The notes: generated by a model from the letters alone, not told the origin. 64,000 nucleotides of DNA from Glaciimonas immobilis (GCF_011947285.1 NZ_JAAOZT010000006.1:310001-374000); one strand, 5' to 3'; counted from the first letter of the stretch, positions 28,198 through 38,364 are shown. A program made the numbers and translations.

Positions 28198-29781
28198 TCA
28201 TTGTCTCCCGTTGCTTCTGTTTGAGGCTATTAGTTCAGTGCGAGCCTCTGCTGCTGAGGCCTTTTTGCTGGCGACGGCCGTGCTGCGCTGGGTATTAATG
28301 TTTTTTTTTACTGGGCCAGAAACTTTCACGATACGTTCCTGGCGCTGCCCGTGGCGATTCACCAGCACTGCTTTATGGTACTGCGTACCACCTGATGCGC
28401 GCTGGATGGTGTGGCCATTGCCACCGGCACGATTGGCGATGTTTAGTTGAAGACTCTGACCGCGGCTAACGGTGTCATGACGCAAATTGTTCCACGATTT
28501 GACCTGCATTGCGCTGACGTTATAACGTCTGGCGATTGAAGCCAGCGTATCCCGATTGCCGACTTTTACAAATATCCTACGTGTTTCCGGGGTGTCCGGG
28601 GCCACCGACATCGTGGCATTATCTGCGACCGCAGCGGTAATATCTCCAAAGTCGGTATCCGTCTTGGGAACAAGAATGGTTGATCCTGCCGTTAGCACCA
28701 TCCGCGGTGGAATGTGATTCACTTCACGCAAGATCGCTGGTGTGGTATCAAATCTGGCAGCAATGGCCTCAATCCGTTCACGCGCACTGCCGACCGTGTG
28801 CGAGGTCCAGGAGGAAAGCGAGTGGGTCCACTTGGCAATATTTTTCTTGAACTTTTCTGCATTGGATTGCGGCAGCAGGATCTTGGTGTCCGCACTGCCA
28901 ACTATGACCGGTCGGTTAAATTGGGGATTCAACGCCTTGAAGTCGTCAAGTGACAGTTCAGCCAATTGCGCTGCAACCTTGACATCTATGTCGCGGGTTT
29001 TGCCTATGGTGACAAAATACGGCTCGTTGTCGATCTTTGGTAGCGCAATGTTGTAGGCCTCTGGCGCTGCGATGATGTTTTTTACTGCTTGTAGTTTAGG
29101 CACGTAATTGCGCGTTTCCAGTGGCATTAACGGCGCAAGGCTTGCAAAATCGGTTGGTAGGCCGGCGGCCTGATTTTTGTCGATGGCTTTTTGTACCGAG
29201 CCTTGACCCCAATTGTATGCGGCCAAAGCCAGTTGCCAATCGCCAAACATGCCGAAGAGCGTTTGCAGATAGGTCAGGGCCGCGTCGGTCGATGCCAGGA
29301 CATCACGCCGGTCGTCTTTAAACATATCCTGTTTTAGATTGAAGTCTCGCCCTGTTGCTGGCATGAATTGCCAAAGACCTACTGCTTTAGCGCTCGAAAA
29401 AGCCTGCGGATTAAAGGACGACTCAATAAAAGGCAACAAAGCCAATTCTGTCGGCATGCCCCTTTTTTCAAGCTCCTGCACTACATGAAACAAATAGGGA
29501 GAGGCGCGTAACGTGGTACGTTCAAAAAAGTCGGGACGCGAACTGTAAAATTCGGTCTGAGAGGCGACTTGCGCGCTATCCAGATCGGGGATACTGAAAC
29601 CTTTTCGGATCCGGGACCAAACGTCAACCTGCGTCATGCCAATAACGCCAGCAGCAGGATTGGTAGCATCGATTAAACTAAACGTGGGGGCGTAAATGGA
29701 AATGTCGCTGGCCTGAGCCAACAGCGGACTGCCGAAAAAAGCGATAGCGGCAAGAGCAAGCGTCTTGAATTTAAATGGCAT
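28198..29781 (-). CDS. mltD: Membrane-bound lytic murein transglycosylase D
   Basis: It cleaves peptidoglycan between N-acetylmuramic acid and N-acetylglucosamine in the periplasm. The 527-aa protein has a signal peptide to about residue 24 with no lipobox cysteine. The SLT domain follows, with catalytic glutamate 120 in PFIESSFNPQA and GLWQFMPATGR at 135-145. Two LysM-type repeats lie in the C-terminal half, around 340-390 and 410-460. The ATG at 29781 is chosen because the signal peptide begins there. It opens the mltD-gloB-methyltransferase-rnhA block. Confidence 0.92.
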   Translation of the reverse strand: MPFKFKTLALAAIAFFGSPLLAQASDISIYAPTFSLIDATNPAAGVIGMTQVDVWSRIRKGFSIPDLDSAQVASQTEFYSSRPDFFERTTLRASPYLFHVVQELEKRGMPTELALLPFIESSFNPQAFSSAKAVGLWQFMPATGRDFNLKQDMFKDDRRDVLASTDAALTYLQTLFGMFGDWQLALAAYNWGQGSVQKAIDKNQAAGLPTDFASLAPLMPLETRNYVPKLQAVKNIIAAPEAYNIALPKIDNEPYFVTIGKTRDIDVKVAAQLAELSLDDFKALNPQFNRPVIVGSADTKILLPQSNAEKFKKNIAKWTHSLSSWTSHTVGSARERIEAIAARFDTTPAILREVNHIPPRMVLTAGSTILVPKTDTDFGDITAAVADNATMSVAPDTPETRRIFVKVGNRDTLASIARRYNVSAMQVKSWNNLRHDTVSRGQSLQLNIANRAGGNGHTIQRASGGTQYHKAVLVNRHGQRQERIVKVSGPVKKNINTQRSTAVASKKASAAEARTELIASNRSNGRQ

Positions 29782-30106
29782 GGGGTCTTTTGTGCGTGAC
29801 TGGCCACAATGCGACCAGTGATAGAAACGGTAGAGTGTAGTGTACGTAACCCGCTTTTGGTGCGTCAAGTAAAAATTACGCTATTAATGCGTCTTAAGTA
29901 TTTGATTTATAGCGTTTTAATAAATGTGCGACTTTCCAGCGTGTTCCGCGCCAGCTGCAATGCACCGCCTTCTGGCAGGCCGTGCGTGAGGCTGGCTGCG
30001 AAAATGTGAATGAGACGAGACAAAGCAGGGCTACAAACGGGTCAGAATACCGGATAAAGATTCATAGCCAATCCTGCAGTGGCACATGCGGGAGCTGAGG
30101 TGTCTA
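29782..30106. other. Spacer between gloB and mltD
   Basis: This 325-base stretch contains the presumed mltD promoter and the end of the gloB transcript. I see no gene, repeat or strong hairpin in it. Confidence 0.35.
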
Positions 30107-30910
30107 TCATTTATAGTTGTTTTTCCATAAACGCAGGGCCGCAAATGCCGCAACCGGATTGCCTTTGTCGTTTATTGCCAAGCGCTCTTCTTTAAGCAGG
30201 CTGGCAATAATTTCAGGTTTTTGATAACGCAAAAAAGGATTGGTGGCATTTTCTTCGGCTATGCTGGAGGGCACTGTCGGAATGTCTTGATCGCGCTTGG
30301 CCTGTTCGGTGGCGATTCGGCGCGTCAGGGCCATATTTCCCGGCTCGACCGCTTGCGCAAAACGTAAGTTGGACAGCGTATATTCATGGGCGCAAAATAC
30401 TTGGGTATCCGGCGGTAACGTGCTCAGCTTGGACAGCGATGTGATCATTTGGGCTGGCGTACCTTCAAACAGACGTCCACACCCTCCGGCGAACAAGGTA
30501 TCGCCACAGAATAACCACTTTTGTTGCTCGGCAACATAGGCAATATGACCGTTAGTATGGCCTGGTACGTCCAAAACGGATACCCTTAACGGCAGTTGCG
30601 GCACATCAACTACGTCGCCTTGTTTTAATAGTTTGGTAACATCTGCAATCACTTCGCGCGCGGGTGCGAAAACCGGGACGGAAGTATGCTCTAATAAAGT
30701 TTGCACTCCACCAACATGGTCAGCGTGATGATGTGTCAGTAAAATAGCGCTCAATTCGAGTCCGTAGGTCTTGAGCGCAGCAATAACTGGCGCTGCATCG
30801 CCGGGATCGACTACCGCCGCATAGCGCCCATCGTGTATGAGCCAAATGTAATTATCATTGAATGCCGGAATTGCCACTACACTCAACGCGTTACTTAACA
30901 AGGCAGTCAT
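30107..30910 (-). CDS. gloB: Hydroxyacylglutathione hydrolase (glyoxalase II)
   Basis: It hydrolyses S-lactoylglutathione to lactate and glutathione, the second step of methylglyoxal detoxification. The 267-aa metallo-beta-lactamase-fold protein carries the metal-binding motif THHHADH at 59-65, H118 (PGHTNGH), D137 ([17 protein letters not shown]) and H175 (AHEYT). The ATG at 30910 overlaps the ATG of the divergent methyltransferase gene within a single CATG, so the two genes have no space between their start codons. The gloB/methyltransferase divergence is conserved in E. coli and Pseudomonas. Confidence 0.94.
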   Translation of the reverse strand: MTALLSNALSVVAIPAFNDNYIWLIHDGRYAAVVDPGDAAPVIAALKTYGLELSAILLTHHHADHVGGVQTLLEHTSVPVFAPAREVIADVTKLLKQGDVVDVPQLPLRVSVLDVPGHTNGHIAYVAEQQKWLFCGDTLFAGGCGRLFEGTPAQMITSLSKLSTLPPDTQVFCAHEYTLSNLRFAQAVEPGNMALTRRIATEQAKRDQDIPTVPSSIAEENATNPFLRYQKPEIIASLLKEERLAINDKGNPVAAFAALRLWKNNYK

Positions 30911-31763
30911 GGAATATCCGTCTTCAAAAAACTCTATTATAGCGCTGGGTCCCTGGCTGCAAACGCCGATTGGCGCGTATATGCTGGCATGGGAGCAGGC
31001 GCATCTGGACGCCATGACAGCAGATATTTTCGGCTTTAACGCAATGCAAATCGGTCTGCCACAAATCGACGCTCTGCGCGCCAACCGCATGCGGCATAAA
31101 TGGTTGAGCGATAATGAGCTGGTCGATGATGGGAAATCAGCGATGGCCGGGCAGGGCAGCGATCAGCCTCAAGGCCACGATCAGCATCAGGGCAGGATCG
31201 AGACGCTTTCCAAAGGCCGGACTAAAATCGTTATAGCCCATGATTTCGCCGATTTGCCGTTTGCCTCTCAAAGTCTGGACCTGATTGTACTGCCGCATGT
31301 ACTGGAATTTGCCGCCGAGCCGCATCAGGTGTTGCGCGAGGTGGAACGCGTATTGATTCCTGAGGGGCAAGTCATTATTTGCGGTTTCAATCCGGCCAGT
31401 TTATGGGGAATTAAGCAATCGACCGGCCGCTTGTCGGGCGCGCATTTTTTGCCACAAAATGCTGAGTTCATCAGTTTGCTGCGCCTTAAAGACTGGCTGA
31501 AGTTACTGAATATGGAGGTCAACCGCGGTCGATTTGGGTGTTACGCGCCACCTTGTTCGACAACCAAATGGCTGAACCGGTTTTCATTTATGGAAAAGGC
31601 AGGTAACCGCTGGTGGCCCTATTTTGGCGCGACCTATATAGTGCAGGCGATTAAACGGGTTAAGGGAATGCACCTGATTGGCCCCGCTTTCAGCAAAAAA
31701 GCGATCAAAGCTGCTAACGGCATTCCTGCGACTAACAGAACGCATAAATCGGGCGAGCAATAA
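30909..31763 (+). CDS. SAM-dependent methyltransferase (YafS-like)
   Basis: This protein of about 284 aa has a class I methyltransferase core. The hydrophobic strand [20 protein letters not shown] near residues 118-137 and [19 protein letters not shown] near 138-156 match motif II/post-II of the Methyltransf_11 family. The glycine-rich motif I is weak. The substrate is unknown; the gene is conserved next to gloB and rnhA in many proteobacteria (E. coli yafS). The ATG at 30909 overlaps the gloB start; an alternative upstream start at 30858 would lie inside gloB. Confidence 0.82.
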   Translation: MEYPSSKNSIIALGPWLQTPIGAYMLAWEQAHLDAMTADIFGFNAMQIGLPQIDALRANRMRHKWLSDNELVDDGKSAMAGQGSDQPQGHDQHQGRIETLSKGRTKIVIAHDFADLPFASQSLDLIVLPHVLEFAAEPHQVLREVERVLIPEGQVIICGFNPASLWGIKQSTGRLSGAHFLPQNAEFISLLRLKDWLKLLNMEVNRGRFGCYAPPCSTTKWLNRFSFMEKAGNRWWPYFGATYIVQAIKRVKGMHLIGPAFSKKAIKAANGIPATNRTHKSGEQ

Positions 31764-31883
31764 TTTCAAAGTTTAGTCGCGCAGATGTTTGGCAAAAGAC
31801 CGCTACCGCACTCTGGTTACTTGAAGCATATTACTACCCAGTTTATTTTCATTCATTCCCACAACAGACGAACAGATATAAGC

Positions 31884-32318
31884 ATGGATAAAGTTGAAAT
31901 ATTCACAGACGGCGCCTGTAAAGGCAATCCTGGTACCGGCGGCTGGGGTGCGCTATTAATTTCTAACGGTAGCGAAAAGGAACTATTTGGCGGTGAACGT
32001 AATACCACCAATAACCGTATGGAATTGCTGGCCGTGATCGAAGCCCTGAAAGCACTGAACAAGCCGTGCGAGGTCACCGTCCACACCGATAGTCAGTACG
32101 TTCAAAAGGGTATAAGCGAGTGGATTCACGGCTGGAAAGCGCGCGGCTGGAAGACCGCTGCCAGAGCACCCGTAAAGAATGTCGATTTGTGGCAGGCTTT
32201 GGATGCAGCACAGGCGCAGCATCAGATGGATTGGCGATGGATCAAAGGGCATGCCGGGCATATCGGGAATGAACGCGCGGACCAACTGGCTAATCGCGGG
32301 GTTATCGCCGTCTCATAA
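31884..32318 (+). CDS. rnhA: Ribonuclease HI
   Basis: It cleaves the RNA strand of RNA-DNA hybrids, removing primers and R-loops. The 144-aa protein has the catalytic residues D9 ([13 protein letters not shown]), E47 (NNRMELLAV), D69 (HTDSQYV), H123 and D133 (NERADQLAN). I start at the ATG at 31884; an upstream extension of 33 codons is unlike the family. In Pseudomonas and E. coli dnaQ lies directly next to rnhA. Here it is 24.6 kb away. Confidence 0.96.
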   Translation: MDKVEIFTDGACKGNPGTGGWGALLISNGSEKELFGGERNTTNNRMELLAVIEALKALNKPCEVTVHTDSQYVQKGISEWIHGWKARGWKTAARAPVKNVDLWQALDAAQAQHQMDWRWIKGHAGHIGNERADQLANRGVIAVS

Positions 32319-32493
32319 CCCAGGCCCTTTTACACAACTCTCGCTTGCGCAACGTCCGATCTGTGATGACTTTAATTTGGCAATTTTTGCCGCTGCCGCC
32401 CTATTTTCCCGTTAACTCTTATCTTTCAGGTGACGCGCCGAAAATAGCACCAGTAGACTGATCAGCAACCGAATTCGCACAACCAAATCGTAA

Positions 32494-32649
32494 CCAAGCA
32501 CGCCTACACCGACGAGCGAGGATATTGAGTGGGCGATTTGCGGCAGCTTCGACTGCGAAGGGAAAGGGCGCCCGTGGTTCTATGTCTGGCGGGACTTAGG
32601 GCCAGCGATACATTACCCCAACATCCGCTACCAGCTCTACCGGGATTGA
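32494..32649 (+). pseudogene. Possible gene remnant with protein-like composition
   Basis: After a TAA at 32491 a 51-codon open stretch ends at TGA 32647-32649. Its translation contains EDIEWAICGSFDC and RPWFYVWRDLGPAIHYP, unusually rich in Trp, Tyr and Phe and reading like a real protein C-terminus. There is no ATG or GTG start. I do not recognise the family. It may mark a decayed gene at the left border of the exopolysaccharide insert. The rest of 32319-32868 shows no gene. Confidence 0.3.
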
Positions 32650-32868
32650 ATGCCGTGCTTAGTATCAGTGCACCGTGGCGGTTTTGTGGCGCGCAAAGGC
32701 GAGGGCGACCCAGGCGGGAAGGCGATTTGGAGGGGGGAATGACCGGTCGCTGAAGCGTTGCGCGAAATGAACTCGGCAAACGCTAAACCTGATTTATGTA
32801 CAAGGGCATGATCTAATCCCCCCCTTTGTTAATAGTCCCTCCTTACTCCCTGAAGAGGGCTTTTTGCT

Positions 32869-33579
32869 TCAATGGATGTACTTCGATAATCCATGAAAAA
32901 GCAGTCGGACGTCATAAAACATTAGGCAAATTTCAGTACCACAGATAAAAATAATAGCTTGAAAGGCGGCAGGGAAGCGTTGCGCCAACGCAGTACATTG
33001 ATCGTCATAAAGGCGAATGAACCGCATTTGGTTGCACAAAAATACAAATGCTGTACCCAAAAATGCACCAGCCAAGACATCAGTCGTGTAATGCAAACCC
33101 AAATAAATTCGCGGCAGCGCAATAAATAGCAAAACATAAAAATAAGCGTAAATACCCCAGCGTCTGGAAAGCAAAAAAATGCCTGTGGCTAATGCAAAAA
33201 ACAGCGCCGAATGATCGCTAGGAAATGAGTTCCATATATACAAATCCTGAGTTTCTGACTGTGGCAAACCCACATAGTTAAGATGCGGTAGCGCCTGATT
33301 GGCAATGGGACGCGGCTGAAATGGACCGAGATTGTTGACGCTTCGCGCAATACCTACAGCGATGATGCACCCGATAAGCGTCGCGATAATGGTGCGGCGT
33401 CCATTAGACTTTGAGTCAATATCACGGAACCAAAAGAACCAAATGACTCCCATAAAAGGAAATCCTTTTACCAGGTCCGAACCAGCGATGTAATGCAGGA
33501 TTTGATTAAAGGCTGCCGAGACGGTGGTGTATTGGCTAAGCCAGTTAAATACCGCCAAATTTAAAGAATTGTTCCACAT
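32869..33579 (-). CDS. PAP2-family membrane phosphatase (undecaprenyl-PP phosphatase-like)
   Basis: This 236-aa protein with about five or six membrane helices is a type 2 phosphatidic-acid phosphatase. Such enzymes recycle undecaprenyl diphosphate or act on lipid phosphates. Motif C2 reads PSDH at 120-123 and motif C3 R157-X5-H163-X3-D167 is complete. In motif C1 the usual lysine six residues before RP (90-91) is asparagine 83. PSDH rather than PSGH also occurs in BcrC-type enzymes. GGTGGG precedes the ATG at 33579. Being next to the polysaccharide cluster, it may recycle its lipid carrier, but transcription runs away from it. Confidence 0.82.
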   Translation of the reverse strand: MWNNSLNLAVFNWLSQYTTVSAAFNQILHYIAGSDLVKGFPFMGVIWFFWFRDIDSKSNGRRTIIATLIGCIIAVGIARSVNNLGPFQPRPIANQALPHLNYVGLPQSETQDLYIWNSFPSDHSALFFALATGIFLLSRRWGIYAYFYVLLFIALPRIYLGLHYTTDVLAGAFLGTAFVFLCNQMRFIRLYDDQCTALAQRFPAAFQAIIFICGTEICLMFYDVRLLFHGLSKYIH

Positions 33580-34860
33580 TTTTCCCACCTTTCCCTTAAA
33601 AAAGTTCAACAAATTTTTTGAAGTATTTACATTTTTTAATATTTTTAAAAAATACGAATAGCTGCAAAACGTCCCTGTCGTCTTGGTCTTCGCGTATGCA
33701 TATAAAAGAATTGCGAACTGCAATGCCTTTTTGAAATGTTCGAACAACCAGTCGATAAGCCTGACGCATCACTTTTTTATCCTAACGGCGTGGCATATTG
33801 CTACCCTAAATTACTATTCATAAACCAATGAATGGTATTTAAAAATCGTACTTTTAATGGGCTATCTTTAACATTAAATGCAATTTTTAAGGCAATTTGA
33901 TTATAAATATTCAATTGTAAAAGTGGTGTCGAGCATCTTTGTCCATTACATAGCATAAAGTAAGAATACGACAATTAGGAAAAATTTCCAAAAAAATAAT
34001 CAAATTGCATAGGGGAAAATATTGTTAGGCGTCAGCATTGTTGCCTAAATTTAATATATGAGAATTTCACATTACAAAAAAGTAAAAAAAAGTCCGAGTG
34101 GAAACATTATTTTCAGGTATTTGAATTATTAATTTTTTAAATTAGAAAAATTTCTTTTTATTAATGAAATATTGGTAACGCAATTTTGACGTCAAGACGT
34201 GCTATTTTCAAAATTTCTATAGAGTAACTTTAAATTGTTTTTTTATAAATTAAAAAAACCTTGTTATTTTACGAATTTTTTTATATTCTACTGACATTAG
34301 ATGTTTTTTTAGTAATTAAACTTTATTTATGTCAATGTTTATCTATGTCACTATTATTTCTGTCACACTTAAAAAATAATACATTGATTAATTCGCTGCT
34401 TGGCAGCAAGGGCCATTTTTTTCGTAAGGGGCGGCTTCAAATTGAACGTTTAGATTTAGACAGTAGTAAAATACTGTTTAAGATTTGTTTAATTAGTTGA
34501 TGCATATAAAATAATTGTATTCCAGCGAGAGCTGGAAATATTATAAGTAGATTAGAATATTGACGATTTTGATAAGTGTTGGGTTGTGCTTAAAAGGCAC
34601 TTATCGTCATGACTTATCATTCACACCTCTCCAAAAACAATTTATAAATAATATCAATTTAAATTGATTGGATTTCGTATTTTCTTAATTTTTAATGTCT
34701 GCTCTCTACTTTCACATGTCGCCAATAACATATGATTTCAATCGTTATTATTGCTATTACAGATACCTCATTACGATAGAGAGGGGTGTATAGAAATTAT
34801 TTGTTAGAGCTAATATCATGTTTTTTTTGATTTAATCCGCTGGATTACGAGGGTAAGAAA
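33580..34860. other. 1.3-kb AT-rich gene-free region upstream of the exopolysaccharide cluster
   Basis: Base composition here is clearly richer in A and T than its neighbours, with many runs of four to eight A or T. I find no open frame with a ribosome-binding site; one 79-codon TTG-started frame at 34261-34500 is unconvincing. It contains two hairpins (34520-34537 and 34561-34611) and must hold the promoters of the phosphatase gene and of epsL. AT-rich promoter regions of this kind are typical H-NS/MvaT-type silencer targets; that is an inference. Confidence 0.6.
34520..34537. promoter_or_regulatory. GAGA-tetraloop hairpin in the epsL upstream region
   Basis: TTCCAGC and GCTGGAA pair perfectly around a GAGA (GNRA-type) loop. 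A larger imperfect stem follows at 34561-34611, where TGACGA and GATAAGTG pair with CACTTATCGTCA. If the epsL transcript starts upstream, both would lie in its leader. Confidence 0.5.
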
Positions 34861-36147
34861 ATGAATAAATGTTTTAAACAAATACCCCGTGATAAAAGCG
34901 TGTCATGGAAATTTATTTTCATGATGCCGCTATATTCCTGTTTGACGGCGTCCGCAGCTACCAACGATCTGGTTCCGACAGACGTCATACCGCTATCCGA
35001 AGTTATAATTTTGCCGCCTGACGCCATTACACCGTATGTGGGTCTTGGCGCTACGTATGATAACAATGTGCTGCGCTTACGGAACAAGGCCGCCGGTCAG
35101 GCTATCGGAATAGGAACCGGTTTGTCAGACGTAACGCGGAGGGCGGAAGCCGGTGTGGCTCTCGACGAAAAAATCGGACAGCAGCGTATCAACGCCAATT
35201 TAAATTTGGTTAAAGTTGATTACAACAGATTCTCTACACTTAATCACGTCGATAAGAATGCCAGCGGCAATTTGAATTGGCATGCAGGTAGTCACGTTGA
35301 GGGTAATGTTGGTGCTAGCTATTCTGAAGGCCTCACACCTTTTATTGATTTCCATCAACTGGCACAAAATACCCGCAAGCAGGTCAATGAGCATGCAGAT
35401 GCAGCGTGGCTCTTCCACCCCAGCTGGCGAGTCAACGCCGGACTGGTGCATACCGATCTGTCTTACAATCTGGCATCGCAGAACGCGCTTAATAATACGC
35501 AGAACCAAGAACTTATTGGCATTGATTATTTAGCTGCAACTGGCAGTACCTTTGGTCTCCAGTTGGGGCATACACGCGCGAGTTTTCCGAATCCCCAGCA
35601 AAATGGAAATCTACTCCTTAACAATAGTTATGACCAGAATGAGGCGAAAGTAAAGATTGACTGGCTGGCTACCGGGATCACCCATATGCATTTTTTAGGG
35701 GGGTGGGTGCGCCGCAAACAGGATGCATTTTCAGTGCGCGATTTCAGCGGATTTAATTCCCGGCTCTCTGTTGACTGGTCGCCGACCTCTAAAGTTGATG
35801 TAAGTGTTTCGGCATGGCGCCAGATCGGTGCGGTGGACGACCTTACCTCCATCTATTCTCTGAACCGTGGTGCTGGTGCTGCCGCAAGTTGGCATTACTC
35901 CGAAAAAATCCGCCTCGTAGCGCAATATAAATACGAAAAAAGAGACTTTAGTCACTCGACCGCTTCGGGTGCACTAGGAGCGGATCAAAACGACGCGTTG
36001 CGCAATCTCGCCTTGACGTTGGTGTACCAGCCGACGCAACGTTGGGATGTGCAGTTATCTGCGAGTCGCAGCACCCAGACGGTGTCGAATTTTAACGGCG
36101 GATACTCAAGCAATGCCGTGATGTTCAACACGCGTTATATCTTCTAA
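34861..36147 (+). CDS. epsL: EpsL-type outer-membrane beta-barrel protein of an exopolysaccharide cluster
   Basis: This 428-aa protein has a signal peptide (to about residue 33) and then alternating amphipathic strands ending in ...NAVMFNTRYIF, with a C-terminal aromatic residue as in outer-membrane barrels. The segment PYVGLGATYDNNVLRLRN after the signal resembles EpsL proteins associated with Wzx/Wzy-type exopolysaccharide loci. It probably helps secretion at the outer membrane; its precise role is unknown even in the family. GAGGG precedes the ATG. It heads a run of plus-strand genes extending to 51.6 kb. Confidence 0.8.
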   Translation: MNKCFKQIPRDKSVSWKFIFMMPLYSCLTASAATNDLVPTDVIPLSEVIILPPDAITPYVGLGATYDNNVLRLRNKAAGQAIGIGTGLSDVTRRAEAGVALDEKIGQQRINANLNLVKVDYNRFSTLNHVDKNASGNLNWHAGSHVEGNVGASYSEGLTPFIDFHQLAQNTRKQVNEHADAAWLFHPSWRVNAGLVHTDLSYNLASQNALNNTQNQELIGIDYLAATGSTFGLQLGHTRASFPNPQQNGNLLLNNSYDQNEAKVKIDWLATGITHMHFLGGWVRRKQDAFSVRDFSGFNSRLSVDWSPTSKVDVSVSAWRQIGAVDDLTSIYSLNRGAGAAASWHYSEKIRLVAQYKYEKRDFSHSTASGALGADQNDALRNLALTLVYQPTQRWDVQLSASRSTQTVSNFNGGYSSNAVMFNTRYIF

Positions 36148-36159
36148 AGGGGAGGGAAA

Positions 36160-37542
36160 ATGACAGAGAATGACATTCCAATGGTTTCATTTTTCAAGCG
36201 CATGCTTGACCCGATGATCATTCTTGGTTTGTTGTATCTGATCATCGGCTTGAAAGGTGAGTTATTTACCGGGAGTTATCTACTGCTGTTGATTCTTGCC
36301 TTTTTTATATCTTCGTACACGTATGACCGGATTGATAATTATCGCACGCAACACCCAGGAGGGCGACGTGCTTATGCAGGCGATATTTTTCTGGGATGGG
36401 CAGTTATCGTCTTTATGTTGATGCTGATTGGGGAAGCTACCGAATTAAGGCATGAATTTTCTGCTAGTGTCATATTGATCTGGATTACGCTAACACCCTT
36501 CGCGCTATTACTCAGTCGGTTTGCTGCTTACGACTTGGTATTCAATACACGAAAAGAACATGCAATTCGGTCCGCCGTCATCATCGGTTCCAATGACCCG
36601 GGTTTTGATGTCCTCAGGCGACTACAGTCACCCAGAAATCCGGGTGTAGAGGTGCGCGGATATTTTGACGATCGTGATCAATCTGCGCGCCCAGCCGGAC
36701 TTAATTGCGCTTACCTTGGAGCGCTTGAGGATGTGGGGGCTTACGTCGGCTTGCACAAGATAAAGACAATTTTTATCTGTTTCCCCATGTCGCCTAATCC
36801 TCGCATTTTGACTCTTCTGGATGTGTTGCGTGATACGACGGCGTCGGTGTACTTTATTCCCGACACTTACACCTTCGATTTGATGGGAGCACGCTTAGCT
36901 CACGTAGGAGGAATCCCAGTAATTGGCGTGTGCGAAACGCCTTTTATGGGGGGGAACGGTTTGGTGAAACGCGGCAGCGATATTGTTCTGGCACTTCTAA
37001 TTCAGATCATGTTGCTACCGATCATGTTGTTCATTGCCATAGGTATCAAGTTAACTTCCGCAGGCCCCATCATTTTTGCGCAACGTCGTTATGGATTAAA
37101 TGGCGAAGAGATTGTTGTTTATAAATTTCGCTCTATGGCAGTGTGTGAGGATGGCCCGGTGATCGCACAGGCGAAAAAAAATGATGCAAGAGTCACCCGG
37201 TTAGGCGCTTTTTTACGGCGAACTTCGTTGGATGAGTTACCGCAGTTCATTAATGTTTTACAAGGTCGAATGAGTATTGTCGGTCCGCGCCCTCATGCAG
37301 TGGCTCACAATGAAATGTATCGCAAGCTGATTAAAGGCTACATGTTGCGACATAAGGTGAAGCCCGGTATCACTGGGTGGGCGCAAGTTAACGGCTTACG
37401 TGGAGAGACCGACACTATCGAAAAGATGCGTTTGCGTATTCAATTCGATTTGGAGTATCTGAAGAACTGGTCGCTTGCATTCGATCTGCTGATTATCGCC
37501 CGGACCGTAAAGGAAGTATTGAAAAAAGGTAGCGCATATTAA
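36160..37542 (+). CDS. epsB: Undecaprenyl-phosphate glucose-1-phosphate transferase (GumD/EpsB-like)
   Basis: It starts the repeating unit by moving glucose-1-phosphate (inferred) from UDP-glucose to undecaprenyl phosphate at the inner membrane. The 460-aa protein has four N-terminal helices (about residues 15-130), a central CoA-binding-like domain (140-250), another helix and the bacterial sugar-transferase domain. Conserved blocks are YKFRSM (about 328), [19 protein letters not shown] and VGPRPHA (about 360-385), and [17 protein letters not shown] (about 405-421). AGGGGAGG precedes the ATG. Confidence 0.9.
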   Translation: MTENDIPMVSFFKRMLDPMIILGLLYLIIGLKGELFTGSYLLLLILAFFISSYTYDRIDNYRTQHPGGRRAYAGDIFLGWAVIVFMLMLIGEATELRHEFSASVILIWITLTPFALLLSRFAAYDLVFNTRKEHAIRSAVIIGSNDPGFDVLRRLQSPRNPGVEVRGYFDDRDQSARPAGLNCAYLGALEDVGAYVGLHKIKTIFICFPMSPNPRILTLLDVLRDTTASVYFIPDTYTFDLMGARLAHVGGIPVIGVCETPFMGGNGLVKRGSDIVLALLIQIMLLPIMLFIAIGIKLTSAGPIIFAQRRYGLNGEEIVVYKFRSMAVCEDGPVIAQAKKNDARVTRLGAFLRRTSLDELPQFINVLQGRMSIVGPRPHAVAHNEMYRKLIKGYMLRHKVKPGITGWAQVNGLRGETDTIEKMRLRIQFDLEYLKNWSLAFDLLIIARTVKEVLKKGSAY

Positions 37543-37672
37543 CCGGCAGTATAGATGCACGGCATAGAGAATTCCGCTTTGGTACTGAATTACAGAATGT
37601 CAGAAATACGCCTGATTTTTTCCAAAGCTTCATCGCCATGATGTGATGTTGAAATATTTAAAGAGAAGAATT

Positions 37673-38005
37673 ATGAACAAATTCGTGTTGACAGCGTTTC
37701 TGGCACTCGCCGTGCAAGGTGGTAGCTTGCTGGCAGCGATACCTACTTTTCAAATGACGCACCGCCCCGTGGCATTGCCGCGTGTGCCGGGTATGGACAG
37801 CAATGTTGCGACGGGCGGCGCAGAAATTGCCGCTCGAACAATTCGTGTAGAAGCTAAAGCGTTAGTCGTTACAACCGCATCGGAAGGATCCTTTTTATCT
37901 GTTAAAGCAGCAGACCTTGTTGAAGAGGGAAAGTCTGCTTTTTCCGACAAGGCCGATAGATACCATGCACCTAATTTTTTTACGGTCCTGATCCGGTACC
38001 TTTAG
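37673..38005 (+). CDS. Small secreted protein of unknown function
   Basis: I do not recognise this 110-aa protein. It has a clear signal peptide (MNKFVLTAFLALAVQGGSLL, cleavage after about residue 22) and a mature part of about 88 residues without cysteines, membrane segments or a PEP-CTERM tail. The ATG at 37673 is preceded by AGAAGAA. It lies between the initiating glycosyl-phosphate transferase and the export gene, so a periplasmic accessory role in polysaccharide assembly is plausible but unproven. Confidence 0.65.
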   Translation: MNKFVLTAFLALAVQGGSLLAAIPTFQMTHRPVALPRVPGMDSNVATGGAEIAARTIRVEAKALVVTTASEGSFLSVKAADLVEEGKSAFSDKADRYHAPNFFTVLIRYL

Positions 38006-38054
38006 CCAAAAATATTTATGCGGAAATTACGTTTTGGAGCCGGTCGCTGCATGG

Positions 38055-38346
38055 TTTTTTTCAAGATATAAAAATGCGTCTCCGTTTGCATACTGAGCCT
38101 AAGGGTACTGACAATCGCTTTATTTAAAGGCATCGCAGGAAATTCTCCGTTGCGAAATCTTGAGAGCATCGCAAATAATATTAACAATGTGTGGTGGCTG
38201 AAGTTGATCTACCCAAGACAGCGTAACTGCTGTCCGGGAGACTTTTGTCGAAAAAATTGTCGTCGAAGAGCGATGACATGAACAATGCGACACAGAAGGT
38301 CGAGTATTAAAAATGGCACTATTCCAGATTTTTTTTCAAGATATAA
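38055..38346 (+). repeat. 17-bp direct repeat flanking a 258-base gene-free segment
   Basis: TTTTTTTCAAGATATAA occurs at 38055-38071 and again at 38330-38346. The second copy lies 19 bases before the epsE start. The segment between holds no convincing gene. It could be two copies of a regulatory site or the footprint of a deletion or insertion. Confidence 0.6.
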
Positions 38347-38364
38347 CTTAAGTGGACGAGGACA

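Noticed and set aside
34261-34500. 79-codon TTG-started frame in the AT-rich block
   Set aside because: Poor start, no ribosome-binding site and composition expected from AT-rich DNA.
34861-37542. Exosortase/PEP-CTERM system suggested by EpsL/EpsB-type genes
   Set aside because: No exosortase and no PEP-CTERM tail is encoded in the window.
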